A stretch of DNA of 64,000 nt from Bog-756 sp963769905 (GCA_963769905.1 CAVYNG010000002.1:2294001-2358000), one strand, 5' to 3'; shown: positions 16,872-25,468, counted from the stretch's first letter. The notes: generated by a model from the sequence alone, not told the origin. A program made the numbers and translations.

Positions 16872-17429
16872 TTAGTCGGGCGCCGCATGGGCGTGCGAGC
16901 GCCTCGTTCGGTGAGCCGATCCGGCACCAGAGCCTCCGAGGATCGCCCTGGTCCCGACGAGACAGAGGCCAAGTCCCAAGAGGGCGACGAGTACGACGTG
17001 TGTCCACTGGTCCCTGATGTCGACCATCACCGAACCGACTTCGGGAACCTCCCCGACGACCTCGGGCACGGTGCTTCCGGTCAGTCGGGCATGCCAAAGG
17101 TCAGGAGACCGGTTGGCATCGCCCTTCGTCGTGATGACCGGGTGCGCAGATGATCCGGAGATGGTGACCACCCGGTGCGCGTACTGGGCAGCCTCCCCCG
17201 GCGGTTTGAACAGGAGGATGTCCCCGCGCCGGATTTCGCTGACCGGGATCGGCTTGGTGATGATCGCCCAGCCGGGATCGAAGGTGGGACGCATGCTGCC
17301 CGAAAGAACAGGATGAACAGAGAAGTGGAACACGAACACCGCGAGCGCGGTCGACGCGAACAGGAGGCTGATCACGACCGTGATCGCTGCGCCGAATATC
17401 CCCCCCACCCTCCGCCTCACGCCTTGCAT
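16872..17429 (-). CDS. sipW: signal peptidase I, SipW (ER) type
   Basis: A 185-residue membrane protease. TM1 covers about 12-35, the catalytic Ser is in LSGSMRPTF (S45), and the general base is His in AQYAHRVV (H85) where most bacterial SPases have Lys, which defines the ER/SipW type. KGDANRSPD supplies the conserved Asp region. A second membrane segment lies at about 143-162, followed by a basic tail. First gene of a three-gene operon with two secreted proteins, its likely substrates. The symbol is by homology type only. Confidence 0.88.
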   Translation of the reverse strand: MQGVRRRVGGIFGAAITVVISLLFASTALAVFVFHFSVHPVLSGSMRPTFDPGWAIITKPIPVSEIRRGDILLFKPPGEAAQYAHRVVTISGSSAHPVITTKGDANRSPDLWHARLTGSTVPEVVGEVPEVGSVMVDIRDQWTHVVLVALLGLGLCLVGTRAILGGSGAGSAHRTRRSHAHAAPD

Positions 17430-17550
17430 CGTCCGCCTTCTGTCAGGGTCGTCACGACGACCGTGGCACTTGTCCCGGAGACGTACATCGGGCGCGCGGC
17501 GCGCGACCTTTAGGCGGAAATCCCAGGCCAGGCGTCGATTTTTCGTACCT

Positions 17551-17638
17551 CGTCAACCGCGATTGGCAGATCCGTCAACCCCGGTGACAGATTCGTCAAC
17601 CCCGGTGGCGGGTTTCGTCAACACCGGTGGCGGGCACC
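17551..17638. repeat. four 21-22-bp imperfect tandem repeats upstream of sipW operon
   Basis: CGTCAAC recurs at 17551, 17573, 17594 and 17616, each followed by a related 14-15-base segment such as CCCGGTGGCGGGTTT. On the minus strand each unit gives GTTGACG, similar to a -35 element, pointing at the peptidase gene 120-190 bp away. Possible regulator-binding array. Confidence 0.6.
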
Positions 17639-17770
17639 ACGCCTGAGCGAAGGCGGTTGGCGACCGCAACAGGGCATTGGGGCGGCGGCCCCTGGGTCGG
17701 TATCGACGCCTCGGCGGTGGCAGAATCCCGCGATTCAGGCCGCCGGCGGGTCAGGACCGACCGCCCCCGC

Positions 17771-18606
17771 CTAGTCGCCGAGCAGATCCGAGCGGTAGGT
17801 GTCGCAGCCGAACATGAGGTCGACTGTGACGTCGCCTTCCACACCGAGTGCGTCGCGGAGAAGTCGCCGGGCGGTCTCGAAGAGCGCGTCGCGTTCGTCG
17901 GCATCCTTGAGGATCACCCAGCTCAGCGTCCCGAGCAGCCCGATCAGATCGTCGGCCGTGAGCGCCATCTCCCACCGGAACACCTCGTGATCCGGATTAG
18001 CGAACGGCAGTCCGCGGGGAATCTGCAGCACGGCCATCGAGCGGAAGGTGTCGGTCGACATCGCTTGCAGGGTCTCGGACGCGGGTCCCGCCGCGCGCTC
18101 GTCGCGACCGAGCTCGCCGAGGAGCTCCTGGGCCTGGAGCATGAACGGGCTCTCCTGATCCGGGCCGGCCCACATCTCCCCGAGGAAGCCGCCCGGCTTC
18201 TGCACCCGGGCCACCTCACCCAGCGCAGGAACCGGTTCCACCCAGTGCCACGACGACGATGCCAGCACCGCATCGGCTGCCGCGTCCTCGAGCGGTATCG
18301 ACTCACCCCTCCCCCCCATGACCGCAACGCCGGGAACCTTTCCGCGAGCACGGCCCGCATCCTCTGGTCGGGCTCCACCGCGATCACCGTGTCGGCCCTA
18401 TTCGTCAGAAGCCGCGTGAGCGCTCCCGTTCCCGCTCCGAGGTCGACCACCGTCCCGGTCCGCGACGGAAGGAGCCACTCCACCGCGGCCTCGGGCGGGT
18501 TGGGCCGGTACCGCTGGTACTCGGTCGCCGCCTCGCCGAAGCTGTTGGCGCGCCGGCGCTTGACCTCCGGCGAAAGAACGGGCTCGGGCGTCTCGGGTGG
18601 GGGCAC
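17771..18606 (-). pseudogene. class I SAM-dependent methyltransferase, frameshifted at poly-G
   Basis: Two overlapping frames together make one methyltransferase of about 278 residues. The first frame has FGEAATEYQRYRP and the SAM motif VVDLGAGTGALTRLL, then VIAVEPDQRM. It loses homology at LRSWGG. The second frame resumes with GRGESIPLEDAAADAVLASS (the motif after the SAM site) and continues to the end. The switch coincides with seven C (G on the coding strand) at 18311-18317. A one-base indel explains it: mutation, sequencing error or slippage. GTG at 18606 lies seven bases after a TAGCGT box, so translation is probably leaderless. Confidence 0.8.
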
Positions 18607-18642
18607 CCGAGCCACGCTAGCGATTTGGTCGGGTGCAGAACG

Positions 18643-19386
18643 TCAGAGGACCTTTGCGATCGTCACGAGACCCGTTGCGAGGAGCAAGAGGTCGACGGCC
18701 CAGGCGAAGCGCGCCGGCGACAACCGGTCGCCCATGCGCCCACCGACCACGAAGCCGGCGACACACGGGAGGATCGATGCTGCGACCAACTTGAGGTCGT
18801 AGGAGGTGACCAGACCCGCGAGCACCAGAAGAGGCAGCCCGATCAGATTCGAGATCACGAAGACGGCCGAGATCGTCGCCCGGAACCGGTCGCCGTGGAA
18901 CCCGGTCCGGCGCAACTCGTAGACCAGTGGAGGACCACTCGTGGCCAACGATGTATTGAGGACTCCACTTGCCGCACCGAGGGCAACGGTGGTCGACCGC
19001 TTGTGCTCGACCGGCCGGGCGTCGCCGCGCCGGGAGGCGACGATGATCCACACGGCGGCAACCGATGTCGTGACTCCGAGGATCAGACGGAGCGTCATCG
19101 GGGCGACCAGGCTCAAGATCACGACACCGACAGGTGCGCCGACGAAGGCCCCGGCACCGAGGCGACGGGTCGTCCGCCACTCGATCCGGTGCAGGAGGTG
19201 CGCAGCCAGCCAGACGCTGGTGACCGATCCCATGAGGAAGACGGTGACGACCGCACTCTTGGTCGGCACTACGAAGGCCATCAGTGGTACGGCAAGGAGC
19301 GCGAAACCGAATCCCACCGCGCGCTGCAAGGAAGCGGCGACGAACACGACGACCGCGACCTCGGCCGCCGTCCCGAAAGAGATCAT
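18643..19386 (-). CDS. TauE/SafE-type anion exporter
   Basis: A protein of about 247 residues with seven to eight hydrophobic segments, in two halves. The first half carries LQRAVGFGFALLAVPL and the second half LNTSLATSGPPLVYEL, the paired signature of sulfite exporter TauE/SafE permeases. Likely exports sulfite, sulfoacetate or another organic anion. The ATG at 19386 has GAGGAGAGG about seven bases upstream; the frame extends to 19428 without need. No metabolic neighbour identifies the substrate. Confidence 0.88.
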   Translation of the reverse strand: MISFGTAAEVAVVVFVAASLQRAVGFGFALLAVPLMAFVVPTKSAVVTVFLMGSVTSVWLAAHLLHRIEWRTTRRLGAGAFVGAPVGVVILSLVAPMTLRLILGVTTSVAAVWIIVASRRGDARPVEHKRSTTVALGAASGVLNTSLATSGPPLVYELRRTGFHGDRFRATISAVFVISNLIGLPLLVLAGLVTSYDLKLVAASILPCVAGFVVGGRMGDRLSPARFAWAVDLLLLATGLVTIAKVL

Positions 19387-19558
19387 TGACCGGCCCTCTC
19401 CTCGTAGGGCGCTCATTCTCGTCCGCACCCGGGCTCGAGAGTGGCCCCGGGTCGCCCGCGGGCTTCATCGAATCCTCATACATCGCTAACCAGGGCGTTA
19501 TCGGCGACCCGGAGGATGGACGGTGACCAAGTCCCTTCCGCAGAGAACAGGAGAAGCA

Positions 19559-19993
19559 ATGCTGAAGAAGTTCATCGCCCCAGCAGTCATCGGAGGAGCG
19601 CTCCTCGGTGGTGTGGTTTCGGCCGGTACCGCGTACGCGGCCGCACCGGCAGCCACCACCACGGCGCCGAGCCAAACCGCGAAGGGTCAGCTCAGGACCT
19701 GGGTTCGCGCGCACCGGAGGGAGCTCCGAAAGGCCGGCCTGGACATCAGCGCCAAGACCATCGGCATCACTCCCCAAGCCCTGCGCACCGACCTGAAGGC
19801 CGGAAACTCGATCGCGGGCGTGGCCACCCAGCACAACGTGAACCCGCAGAACGTGGTCAACGCACTGGTCAGCGCAGCCGACACTCAGGTGAACCAGGCG
19901 GTCAGCGCAGGAAAGCTCACGTCGACCGAGGCCAGCAAGATCGAGGCCAAGCTGCCGACCGTCGTCGCGAAGGCCGTCGACCACACCTTCTGA
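19559..19993 (+). CDS. small secreted helical protein
   Basis: A protein of about 144 residues. An export signal at 1-25 ends AYA before AAPAATTTA. The mature part is helical and repetitive: LRTDLKAGNSIAGVATQHNVNPQNVVNALV, then AVSAGKLTSTEASKIEAKLPT. This Lys/Ala-rich module is seen in many actinobacterial exported proteins of unknown role. AGGAG precedes the ATG at 19559. A strong hairpin follows the stop codon. Confidence 0.82.
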   Translation: MLKKFIAPAVIGGALLGGVVSAGTAYAAAPAATTTAPSQTAKGQLRTWVRAHRRELRKAGLDISAKTIGITPQALRTDLKAGNSIAGVATQHNVNPQNVVNALVSAADTQVNQAVSAGKLTSTEASKIEAKLPTVVAKAVDHTF

Positions 19994-20013
19994 CCGACCA
20001 GACCGGCAGCACC

Positions 20014-20050
20014 CACCGCCCGTGACCGAGAGCATCGGCCACGGGCGGTG
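20014..20050 (+). terminator. strong hairpin terminator
   Basis: CACCGCCCGTG and CACGGGCGGTG are perfect arms; inside, CCGA and TCGG extend the stem across one mismatch to about 15 bp. No U-tract, as is common in actinobacteria. Confidence 0.65.
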
Positions 20051-20098
20051 CCGCGCCCCGACTCCTCGCTCACGCCCAGGTCACCTCGGGAGCGCTCG

Positions 20099-20126
20099 GT
20101 ACCATTGCGAAGTGAGGTACCGGTGA
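20099..20126 (+). promoter_or_regulatory. TACCAT box and four-codon leader frame
   Basis: TACCAT (20099-20104), seven bases, then GTG AGG TAC CGG TGA at 20112-20126. Its TGA overlaps the GTG of the metal-receptor gene, which would allow translational coupling on a leaderless mRNA. Confidence 0.35.
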
Positions 20127-20794
20127 GGATCGTCAGCCTGGTCCCCTCGGTCACCGAGACCCTGACGACCTGGGGTCGCCAGCCGGTTGCCTGCACTCGA
20201 TTCTGCGAGCGCCCGGACCTCCCTCACGTGGGTGGCACCAAGAACCCCGACATCGGGCGGATCGCGGACCTTGCTCCCGACCTGGTCGTCGTCGACACCG
20301 AGGAGAACCGGAGGGAGGACTTCGAAGACCTGACCACGAGGGGCCTCTCCGTCCTCGCGCTCTCCGTGCGTTCGGTGGAGGATGTCGACACAGAGTTGGC
20401 TCTTCTCGCGGCGCGGGTCGAGGTGGAGTGGGAGCGTCCCGCTCTTCCCGCGCGGCCTCGGGCGACGGGCAGGGCGTTCGTACCGATCTGGCGGCGCCCA
20501 TGGATGGCGCTCGGCCGGCCCACCTACGGAGCGTCGCTCCTCGATCTCCTCGGGATCACCACCGTCTTCGAGCACGAGGGACCGTACCCGACGGTCAGCA
20601 TCGACGAGGCGCGTCGACGCCTTCCGGACGTCGTGCTCGCGCCGAGCGAGCCCTACCCCTTCACGGAGCGCCAGCTACCGGAGCTCGAAACCGTCGGCCC
20701 GACGACGTTCGTGGACGGGCGGGACCTCTTCTGGTGGGGAACTCGCACACCCCATGCGATCGCGCGCCTCGCCGGGGCGCTCCTCGAGCTGTGA
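20123..20794 (+). CDS. BtuF-like helical-backbone metal receptor, no signal peptide
   Basis: A protein of about 223 residues. RIVSLVPSVTETLTTWG and ADLAPDLVVVDTEENRREDFEDL are characteristic of the cobalamin/siderophore-binding domain of ABC transporters. It lacks a signal peptide or lipobox, so it is probably cytoplasmic; such cobalamin-binding homologues occur without transporters. The GTG start overlaps the stop of a four-codon frame at 20112. No permease or ATPase gene is adjacent. Confidence 0.85.
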   Translation: MRIVSLVPSVTETLTTWGRQPVACTRFCERPDLPHVGGTKNPDIGRIADLAPDLVVVDTEENRREDFEDLTTRGLSVLALSVRSVEDVDTELALLAARVEVEWERPALPARPRATGRAFVPIWRRPWMALGRPTYGASLLDLLGITTVFEHEGPYPTVSIDEARRRLPDVVLAPSEPYPFTERQLPELETVGPTTFVDGRDLFWWGTRTPHAIARLAGALLEL

Positions 20795-20820
20795 GCAGCG
20801 GCGGCGCCCGGTGGCCTCTT

Positions 20821-21264
20821 TCAGGACCCGTCGGTGAGCCACTCCGCGAGCTCGACGACGAGGCCCGGTCCGTCGAGGAAGACGAGCTTCCGATCGTGGA
20901 ACTCCAAGACGTCGCCCCGCTGGTGGACGCCTGCCGCGTTCATCTTGGAGAGCGTTCTGTCGAGGTTCTCGACGCGGAAGCAGACATGGTTGAAGCCAGT
21001 TCGGTCAAGCGAACCGGCGCCGGCATCCACCTTCGCCTCTGGGGTGTAAAAGCGGAGCAGCTGGACCTCCTGGTGGACCTGAGCGGTCGTGAGGACCAGG
21101 GTCACGTGGTCCGCCTCCCACTCCGGGATTCCCATGTACGTCGCCATCTCCTCGCCGGAGACGACGACCGCGATCTTCTCCACGAAGTCGAGGAGGCCGA
21201 AGAATTCCCGTGCGGCATCCAGATCCTCCACGACGATGGTCAGATGGTCGAATCCCGGGCCCAT
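20821..21264 (-). CDS. VOC family protein (glyoxalase/dioxygenase-like)
   Basis: A 147-residue protein with two beta-alpha-beta modules. FDHLTIVVEDLDAAREFFGLLDF, a middle HVTLVLTTAQVHQEVQLL, NHVCFRVENLDRTLSKM, and a late HDRKLVFLDGPGLVVELAEW are clear VOC features. Metal ligands His (N-terminal strand), His (second module) and Glu (VELAEW) are all present, so it may be an active lyase or epimerase. AAGGAG precedes the ATG. Confidence 0.9.
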   Translation of the reverse strand: MGPGFDHLTIVVEDLDAAREFFGLLDFVEKIAVVVSGEEMATYMGIPEWEADHVTLVLTTAQVHQEVQLLRFYTPEAKVDAGAGSLDRTGFNHVCFRVENLDRTLSKMNAAGVHQRGDVLEFHDRKLVFLDGPGLVVELAEWLTDGS

Positions 21265-21467
21265 TCGATCTCCTTCGGACTCAGTTGTCGCCTACGTCTC
21301 CTCTGCCGCCCAGCCTCTTCGCGGATTCCTGTCCCGCGCGTCCAATCGGTCGAGCCGCAGATGAGGCCGGTTCCACTGTACGCCCGACTGTACGCCCGAC
21401 CGCCGGAACCAACCCGGAGGCGGCGGGCCAATTCGGGCGCCCCGGCGCAGGGGTCACGTCCAGCCGG

Positions 21468-21935
21468 TCAGCCGGCTGCCGATGTGGAGCGGGCGTCCGA
21501 TCTCGACGACAGTCCGCTCCCCTCCCCGGAGACGATCGTGTCGCCGGCTCCGGCCACCGTCGGTTCGATCATCTCGTCGGTGGAGACGGACTCCTTCACG
21601 TAGCGAGAAGCCAGCTGTCGGGAGATACCCCAGGCTCTCGCCATGTCGGAGACGGAGTAGCCCCGGTCGAGTGCCAGCGCGAAGATCTTCGCCCGCGTCC
21701 TGTGTCGGCACTGGTTCACGTGCTCCAGCGCATCGATGAGGGCCTCGCGCTTTCTCGCCGGTTGCGTCACCACCATGAACGAGTCGAGGCTCTCGTTCCC
21801 TGCGGCTCTGTCGAGAGCCCCTTGCAGGGATTGCTCCGCTTTTCGCATCTCCGCTCGGGCTGCCGCAAGGGCGCCGATGAGCTCTTTGACCGACTCGGCG
21901 GCCTCCCGATCCAGCTTGGACATGGCGGGCATCAT
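21468..21935 (-). CDS. helix-turn-helix protein with N-terminal coiled coil
   Basis: A protein of about 155 residues. An N-terminal helix (LDREAAESVKELIGALAAARAEMRKAEQSL) looks like a coiled coil, and a C-terminal helix-turn-helix reads YSVSDMARAWGISRQLASRYVKE. The last 40 residues are low-complexity. It may be a small DNA-binding regulator; I do not recognise a named family. Start uncertain among ATGs at 21935, 21932 and 21923; none has a good ribosome binding site. Confidence 0.62.
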   Translation of the reverse strand: MMPAMSKLDREAAESVKELIGALAAARAEMRKAEQSLQGALDRAAGNESLDSFMVVTQPARKREALIDALEHVNQCRHRTRAKIFALALDRGYSVSDMARAWGISRQLASRYVKESVSTDEMIEPTVAGAGDTIVSGEGSGLSSRSDARSTSAAG

Positions 21936-22113
21936 GGCAGAGCGGTGTGCTCGTCTCGAAATCCCCCTCTGCGCGGGCGCTCGGAGCTTGCTCGAGCGGT
22001 CGGTTCGGGTCGACCCCGCCGTCGAGCGGTCCGGGACCGCGATCAGGACGACCGGCCCGAGCCCACCTGGTGGGCCTCGTCGGGGCACTCCGAAGAGCTT
22101 CCTCCCATCTCGC

Positions 22114-22164
22114 GTCTCCGTCCGCCCGCCGTCTCCGTCCGCCCGCCGTCTCCGTCCGTCGGCC
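22114..22164. repeat. three 17-bp tandem repeats
   Basis: GTCTCCGTCCGCCCGCC is repeated at 22114, 22131 and 22148; the third copy has two mismatches. It lies in the gap between divergent genes (start 21935 minus and 22247 plus). No other feature is seen in this gap. Confidence 0.8.
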
Positions 22165-22246
22165 GACCCCTAAGATCGGTCGACCGTGAGGGCCGCACCC
22201 GGCGCGAACGCGAACGGTGTGACCGGGCCGCACCCGAACGTGGACG

Positions 22247-24025
22247 ATGGAGACTTGGACGAGGGCGACTCCGGGGGATGAACCGAAGCGAACCAGGCGG
22301 GCGCTCCGGACCGTGATCGCGGTGGGTGCCGTGGTGGCCCTCGGTCTCGCTGGTGTTCTCGTCGTTCACTTGGCGAGTTCGGGTACGCCGACACCGCGTG
22401 CGCATGCAGCGCGGTCGGCGCCCGTCGAGGCTTCGGCGCCTCCGCCACCGCTTGCCGCAGTGGCGTGTCCCTCGGTGGTCGAATGCGTCGCCGTCGGGGG
22501 CTCGGGAGTCATCGACGTCAGTGACGATTCCGCGAGTCATTGGGCGGCAGTGGTTCCCACCGATCACTATTTGTTTGGCGTCGCGTGCCAGAGCAGCGCC
22601 ACGTGCGTCGCCGTGGGAGACGCCGGCACCGTACTCGTCTCACGCGACGGGCTTCGTCGCTGGGACAGGGTCGAGAGCGGGACGGGGGTACCGCTCTCGT
22701 CGGTCACGTGCCAGTCCTCTGGCACCTGCTTCGCGGTGGGAGATGACGGCACCATCATCGCAACCCGCGACTCCGGGGAGCACTGGGAGGTGAGCCACCC
22801 CGGAATCGAGGTCATCAATGGAGCCGCGTGTGGTCATGCCGACGAGTGCGTCGCGGTGACCTCGGGCGCAGAGCAGGTGCTGCGCACCACGGACGGAACG
22901 GGATGGACCATGGCGGACGTTCACGGTGGTCCTCTGCTGGCGCTGCTCTCCATGAACGGAGTCGCGTGTTCGCCGCCGACGTGTGTGAGCGTCGGAGTGC
23001 GCGGGACCATCGGCTACTCACAAGACGATGGCGCGTCATGGTCGTTCGATGACGCTCAGATCACGGGCCAGACACTGAACGGTGTCTCCTGTCGGACGGC
23101 AGAGCTCTGCGACGCCGTCGGAGCCGGGGGGACAGTGCTCGCCACCGCCGACGGAGGAGCCACATGGACTCAGCTGCCCTCCCCCACGAGCGAGACGCTG
23201 CTCGCGGTCGATTGTCAGGAGACCGGCCCCTGTGTTGCCGTCGGTGACGGCGGAACGGTCCTCGTGGCGACCGGCCCGAGCCAGCCTTGGCAGCTCCGCG
23301 AGGGAGCTGCGGTCCCGGGCGGCACTCCGATCGAAGTCCTCGTCGTCGGGGATTCCTTCGCCCACACCGTCGCCCTCTACGTCGGACGCGATGCCTCTCC
23401 CTACGGAGTGTCCCTGGTCGACGGCGGAATCGACGGCTGCAGCCTGGCGCGTGGCGACACCCTCTCGTTGCCGGCCGGCGGACCCTGCGCACCCTCGGGC
23501 CCGGGATGGGCCGCCAACTACGAGCAGGACGTCGACCAGTACCGGCCGGATGTCTCGCTCTTGATCCTCGGACCTTGGGATCTTTCCGCACGACTGATCG
23601 AAGGGCAGTGGCTCTCGCCCGGTCAGCCCGCGTTCGACACGTACTACGCAGGCCAGCTCTCGAGCGCCATCCGGATCCTCTCTGCTCGAGGTGGTCGGGT
23701 CGCGATCGCGACGGCGCCCCACGTACTCATGCTCGGACCCGAGCTCTGCGTCCCACCGCCGGCGACGGTGCCGGCCTGCCCGACCGAGGCAGATCGGGTG
23801 CAGGCACTCGACGAGATCGCCCAGCAAGTGGCTTCGGACGCTTCCGGTCGTGTGACCGTGATCGACCTCGGCCAGCATCTATCACCGAACGGAAAGTTCA
23901 CACCCACGGTGGACGGCGTGGTGGTCAGGGCGGTCGACGGAGTGCATCTGAGTCAGCCAGGAGGCGAATGGCTCGCTCCGTGGCTCCTTCCCCAACTTGT
24001 TACTGCCGAGCGCGCGCCGGCTTGA
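22247..24025 (+). CDS. exported seven-bladed propeller fused to SGNH hydrolase domain
   Basis: 592 residues. A signal anchor lies at about 20-42 after a basic stretch. Seven repeats (about residues 70-345) follow the pattern C-x(4-5)-C-x-(A/S)-V-G...G-T-V...D-G-x-x-W, a YCF48/BNR-like beta-propeller with a cysteine pair in each blade. The C-terminal half is an SGNH domain: VLVVGDSF (nucleophile Ser), a LILGPWDLS block in place of the usual Asn block, and AVDGVHLSQPG (Asp-His). Similar SGNH domains modify cell-wall glycans or acyl groups. Acts outside the membrane. Confidence 0.85.
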   Translation: METWTRATPGDEPKRTRRALRTVIAVGAVVALGLAGVLVVHLASSGTPTPRAHAARSAPVEASAPPPPLAAVACPSVVECVAVGGSGVIDVSDDSASHWAAVVPTDHYLFGVACQSSATCVAVGDAGTVLVSRDGLRRWDRVESGTGVPLSSVTCQSSGTCFAVGDDGTIIATRDSGEHWEVSHPGIEVINGAACGHADECVAVTSGAEQVLRTTDGTGWTMADVHGGPLLALLSMNGVACSPPTCVSVGVRGTIGYSQDDGASWSFDDAQITGQTLNGVSCRTAELCDAVGAGGTVLATADGGATWTQLPSPTSETLLAVDCQETGPCVAVGDGGTVLVATGPSQPWQLREGAAVPGGTPIEVLVVGDSFAHTVALYVGRDASPYGVSLVDGGIDGCSLARGDTLSLPAGGPCAPSGPGWAANYEQDVDQYRPDVSLLILGPWDLSARLIEGQWLSPGQPAFDTYYAGQLSSAIRILSARGGRVAIATAPHVLMLGPELCVPPPATVPACPTEADRVQALDEIAQQVASDASGRVTVIDLGQHLSPNGKFTPTVDGVVVRAVDGVHLSQPGGEWLAPWLLPQLVTAERAPA

Positions 24026-24064
24026 GAGCGGTACTGCAGAGCGGTCGGCCGGTGACGGTTCGTG

Positions 24065-24832
24065 TCATGCTTCGACGATTCTCGGCAAGGAGCTGCTGAT
24101 CGGATCCCGGACCACCGCAGCTGCCAGGTGATCAAACGGAGTCTGCTCCGCATTGACGATCACCACTGCGGCTCCGTTGGCTGCGGCCACCGGAACGAGG
24201 CCCGCTGCGGGGTACACAGTCAAACTGCTTCCGACGGCCAGAAGCACGTCGCATCGGGAGGCGGCGCGCTCGGACCGCTCCAGGTCCTCGGCGACCAGTG
24301 ACTGACCGAAGCTGATGGTTGCCGATTTGAGAATCCCACCACACCCTCGGCAGGAGGGATCCTCCTCGCCGGCGAGCACCCGATCGAGGGTGGGCCCTAC
24401 CGGTCCTCGGTCACCGCAGGTCATGCACACCACCTCGCGCATCGTCCCGTGGATCTCGATGATCTTGTCGGGATCGTTCCCGGCGAGCTGGTGCAGGCCG
24501 TCGATGTTCTGGGTGACCAAGGTGTCGAGCTTTGCCTGGCGCTCGAGTGAGACGAGCGCGCGGTGACCGGGGTTGGGAACCGCCGTCCAAGTCGGCGAGA
24601 GCACTCTGCTCTGCCAGGCGCGCCGTCGCACCCTCTCGTCCTCGAGGTAGACGTCGAGCGTCGAGAGGCGCTCGGCCTCCGGATCCTTCGTCCAGACGCC
24701 GTCGGGACCCCTGAAATCAGGTATGCCGGAATCAGTGGAGATGCCGGCGCCGGTCAGTACGACCACCCGGCTCGCGTTCTTGACGGCGCGCCGAGCCAGC
24801 GAACGACCATCGTCGGAGTTCTCCCTCGACAC
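24065..24832 (-). CDS. Sir2-family NAD-dependent protein deacylase
   Basis: A sirtuin with the NAD motif VVVLTGAGISTDSGIPDFRG, TQNIDGLHQLAG, the catalytic His in EIHGTMREVVC, and a zinc site from CMTCGD and CRGCGG (four Cys). SFGQSL, AVGSSLTVYPAAGL and IVNAEQTPFD complete the fold. The frame runs upstream to GTG 25015, but those 61 residues are basic and unlike sirtuins, so I place the start at GTG 24832; neither choice is certain. It converges with the SGNH gene 40 bp away. Confidence 0.88.
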   Translation of the reverse strand: MSRENSDDGRSLARRAVKNASRVVVLTGAGISTDSGIPDFRGPDGVWTKDPEAERLSTLDVYLEDERVRRRAWQSRVLSPTWTAVPNPGHRALVSLERQAKLDTLVTQNIDGLHQLAGNDPDKIIEIHGTMREVVCMTCGDRGPVGPTLDRVLAGEEDPSCRGCGGILKSATISFGQSLVAEDLERSERAASRCDVLLAVGSSLTVYPAAGLVPVAAANGAAVVIVNAEQTPFDHLAAAVVRDPISSSLPRIVEA

Positions 24833-25061
24833 CGCCGGCAGGCTACCCGTGAATCGTCGGCAGGCCGCTCTGACCACGCTCGGTCCGCAGCCCTCCGTCA
24901 CGAGTACTTCCGAGGTCAGGACGCGCGCATTTCCCCCTCTGTCGCCTGATCGTCCGCGGCAGCCGGCGTAGAGGTCCCGACCGATACGCCGACGCCTTCG
25001 TTCGGACCGGATCACTTTGGTGACATCGGGTGAACCTCCTTCGCTACAGGGGACTGATCTC

Positions 25062-25136
25062 GTGTTGTTGGCTTTCGTGTTGTTGGCTTTCGTGTTGTTG
25101 GCTTTCGTGCTTTGGGCCTTCGTGCTGTGAGTCTTC
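25062..25136. repeat. five 15-bp tandem repeats downstream of small membrane protein gene
   Basis: GTGTTGTTGGCTTTC occurs three times perfectly (25062, 25077, 25092) and twice in decayed form (25107, 25122). The array ends two bases before the stop codon of the 54-residue membrane protein gene, so it is its 3' untranslated region. Confidence 0.8.
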
Positions 25137-25138
25137 GA

Positions 25139-25303
25139 TTACCAGCGGTAGAAGCGCCGACTCCCGGAGCTCTCGCCACGGCCCACCGCGAACCCCACCA
25201 ACCACAGGACCAACAAGATGGCCGCGACAATCCACAGGAAGTGCAGAGCGAAACCGAGCCCTGCGAACAACAGAACAATGAGAAACGCGAGCAATATGAC
25301 CAT
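25139..25303 (-). CDS. 54-residue hydrophobic membrane protein
   Basis: A small gene with GGGAGGA five bases before its ATG. The product is almost entirely two hydrophobic segments, ILLAFLIVLLFAGLGFAL and HFLWIVAAILLVLWLVGFAV, ending with a basic SRRFYRW tail. This matches the widespread actinobacterial small hydrophobic protein family. Function unknown; often stress-associated. It sits between the sirtuin and flavin reductase genes on the same strand. Confidence 0.85.
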   Translation of the reverse strand: MVILLAFLIVLLFAGLGFALHFLWIVAAILLVLWLVGFAVGRGESSGSRRFYRW

Positions 25304-25468
25304 CGAATCCTCCCGATTTCTTTGCGCAACTTGCCGGGGTGAGCCTTCCCGAATACACGCGATTGCAAACCCCTCCGACGGACCCGGTAACGCGCAAAGT
25401 GATGCGACAGGTGTTGCATCATCACGTGTCGACGGTGCTTGCTCGAAAAAGTCAGAGACTTGAGCGCG

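Noticed and set aside
17551..17638. CRISPR-like spacing of 21-22-bp repeats
   Set aside because: Units are contiguous and imperfect, with no spacers and no cas gene in the window.
18617..20035. 472-residue minus-strand open frame
   Set aside because: It overlaps the TauE-type exporter and the secreted-protein gene in the wrong frame or strand, with Arg-rich composition and no motif.
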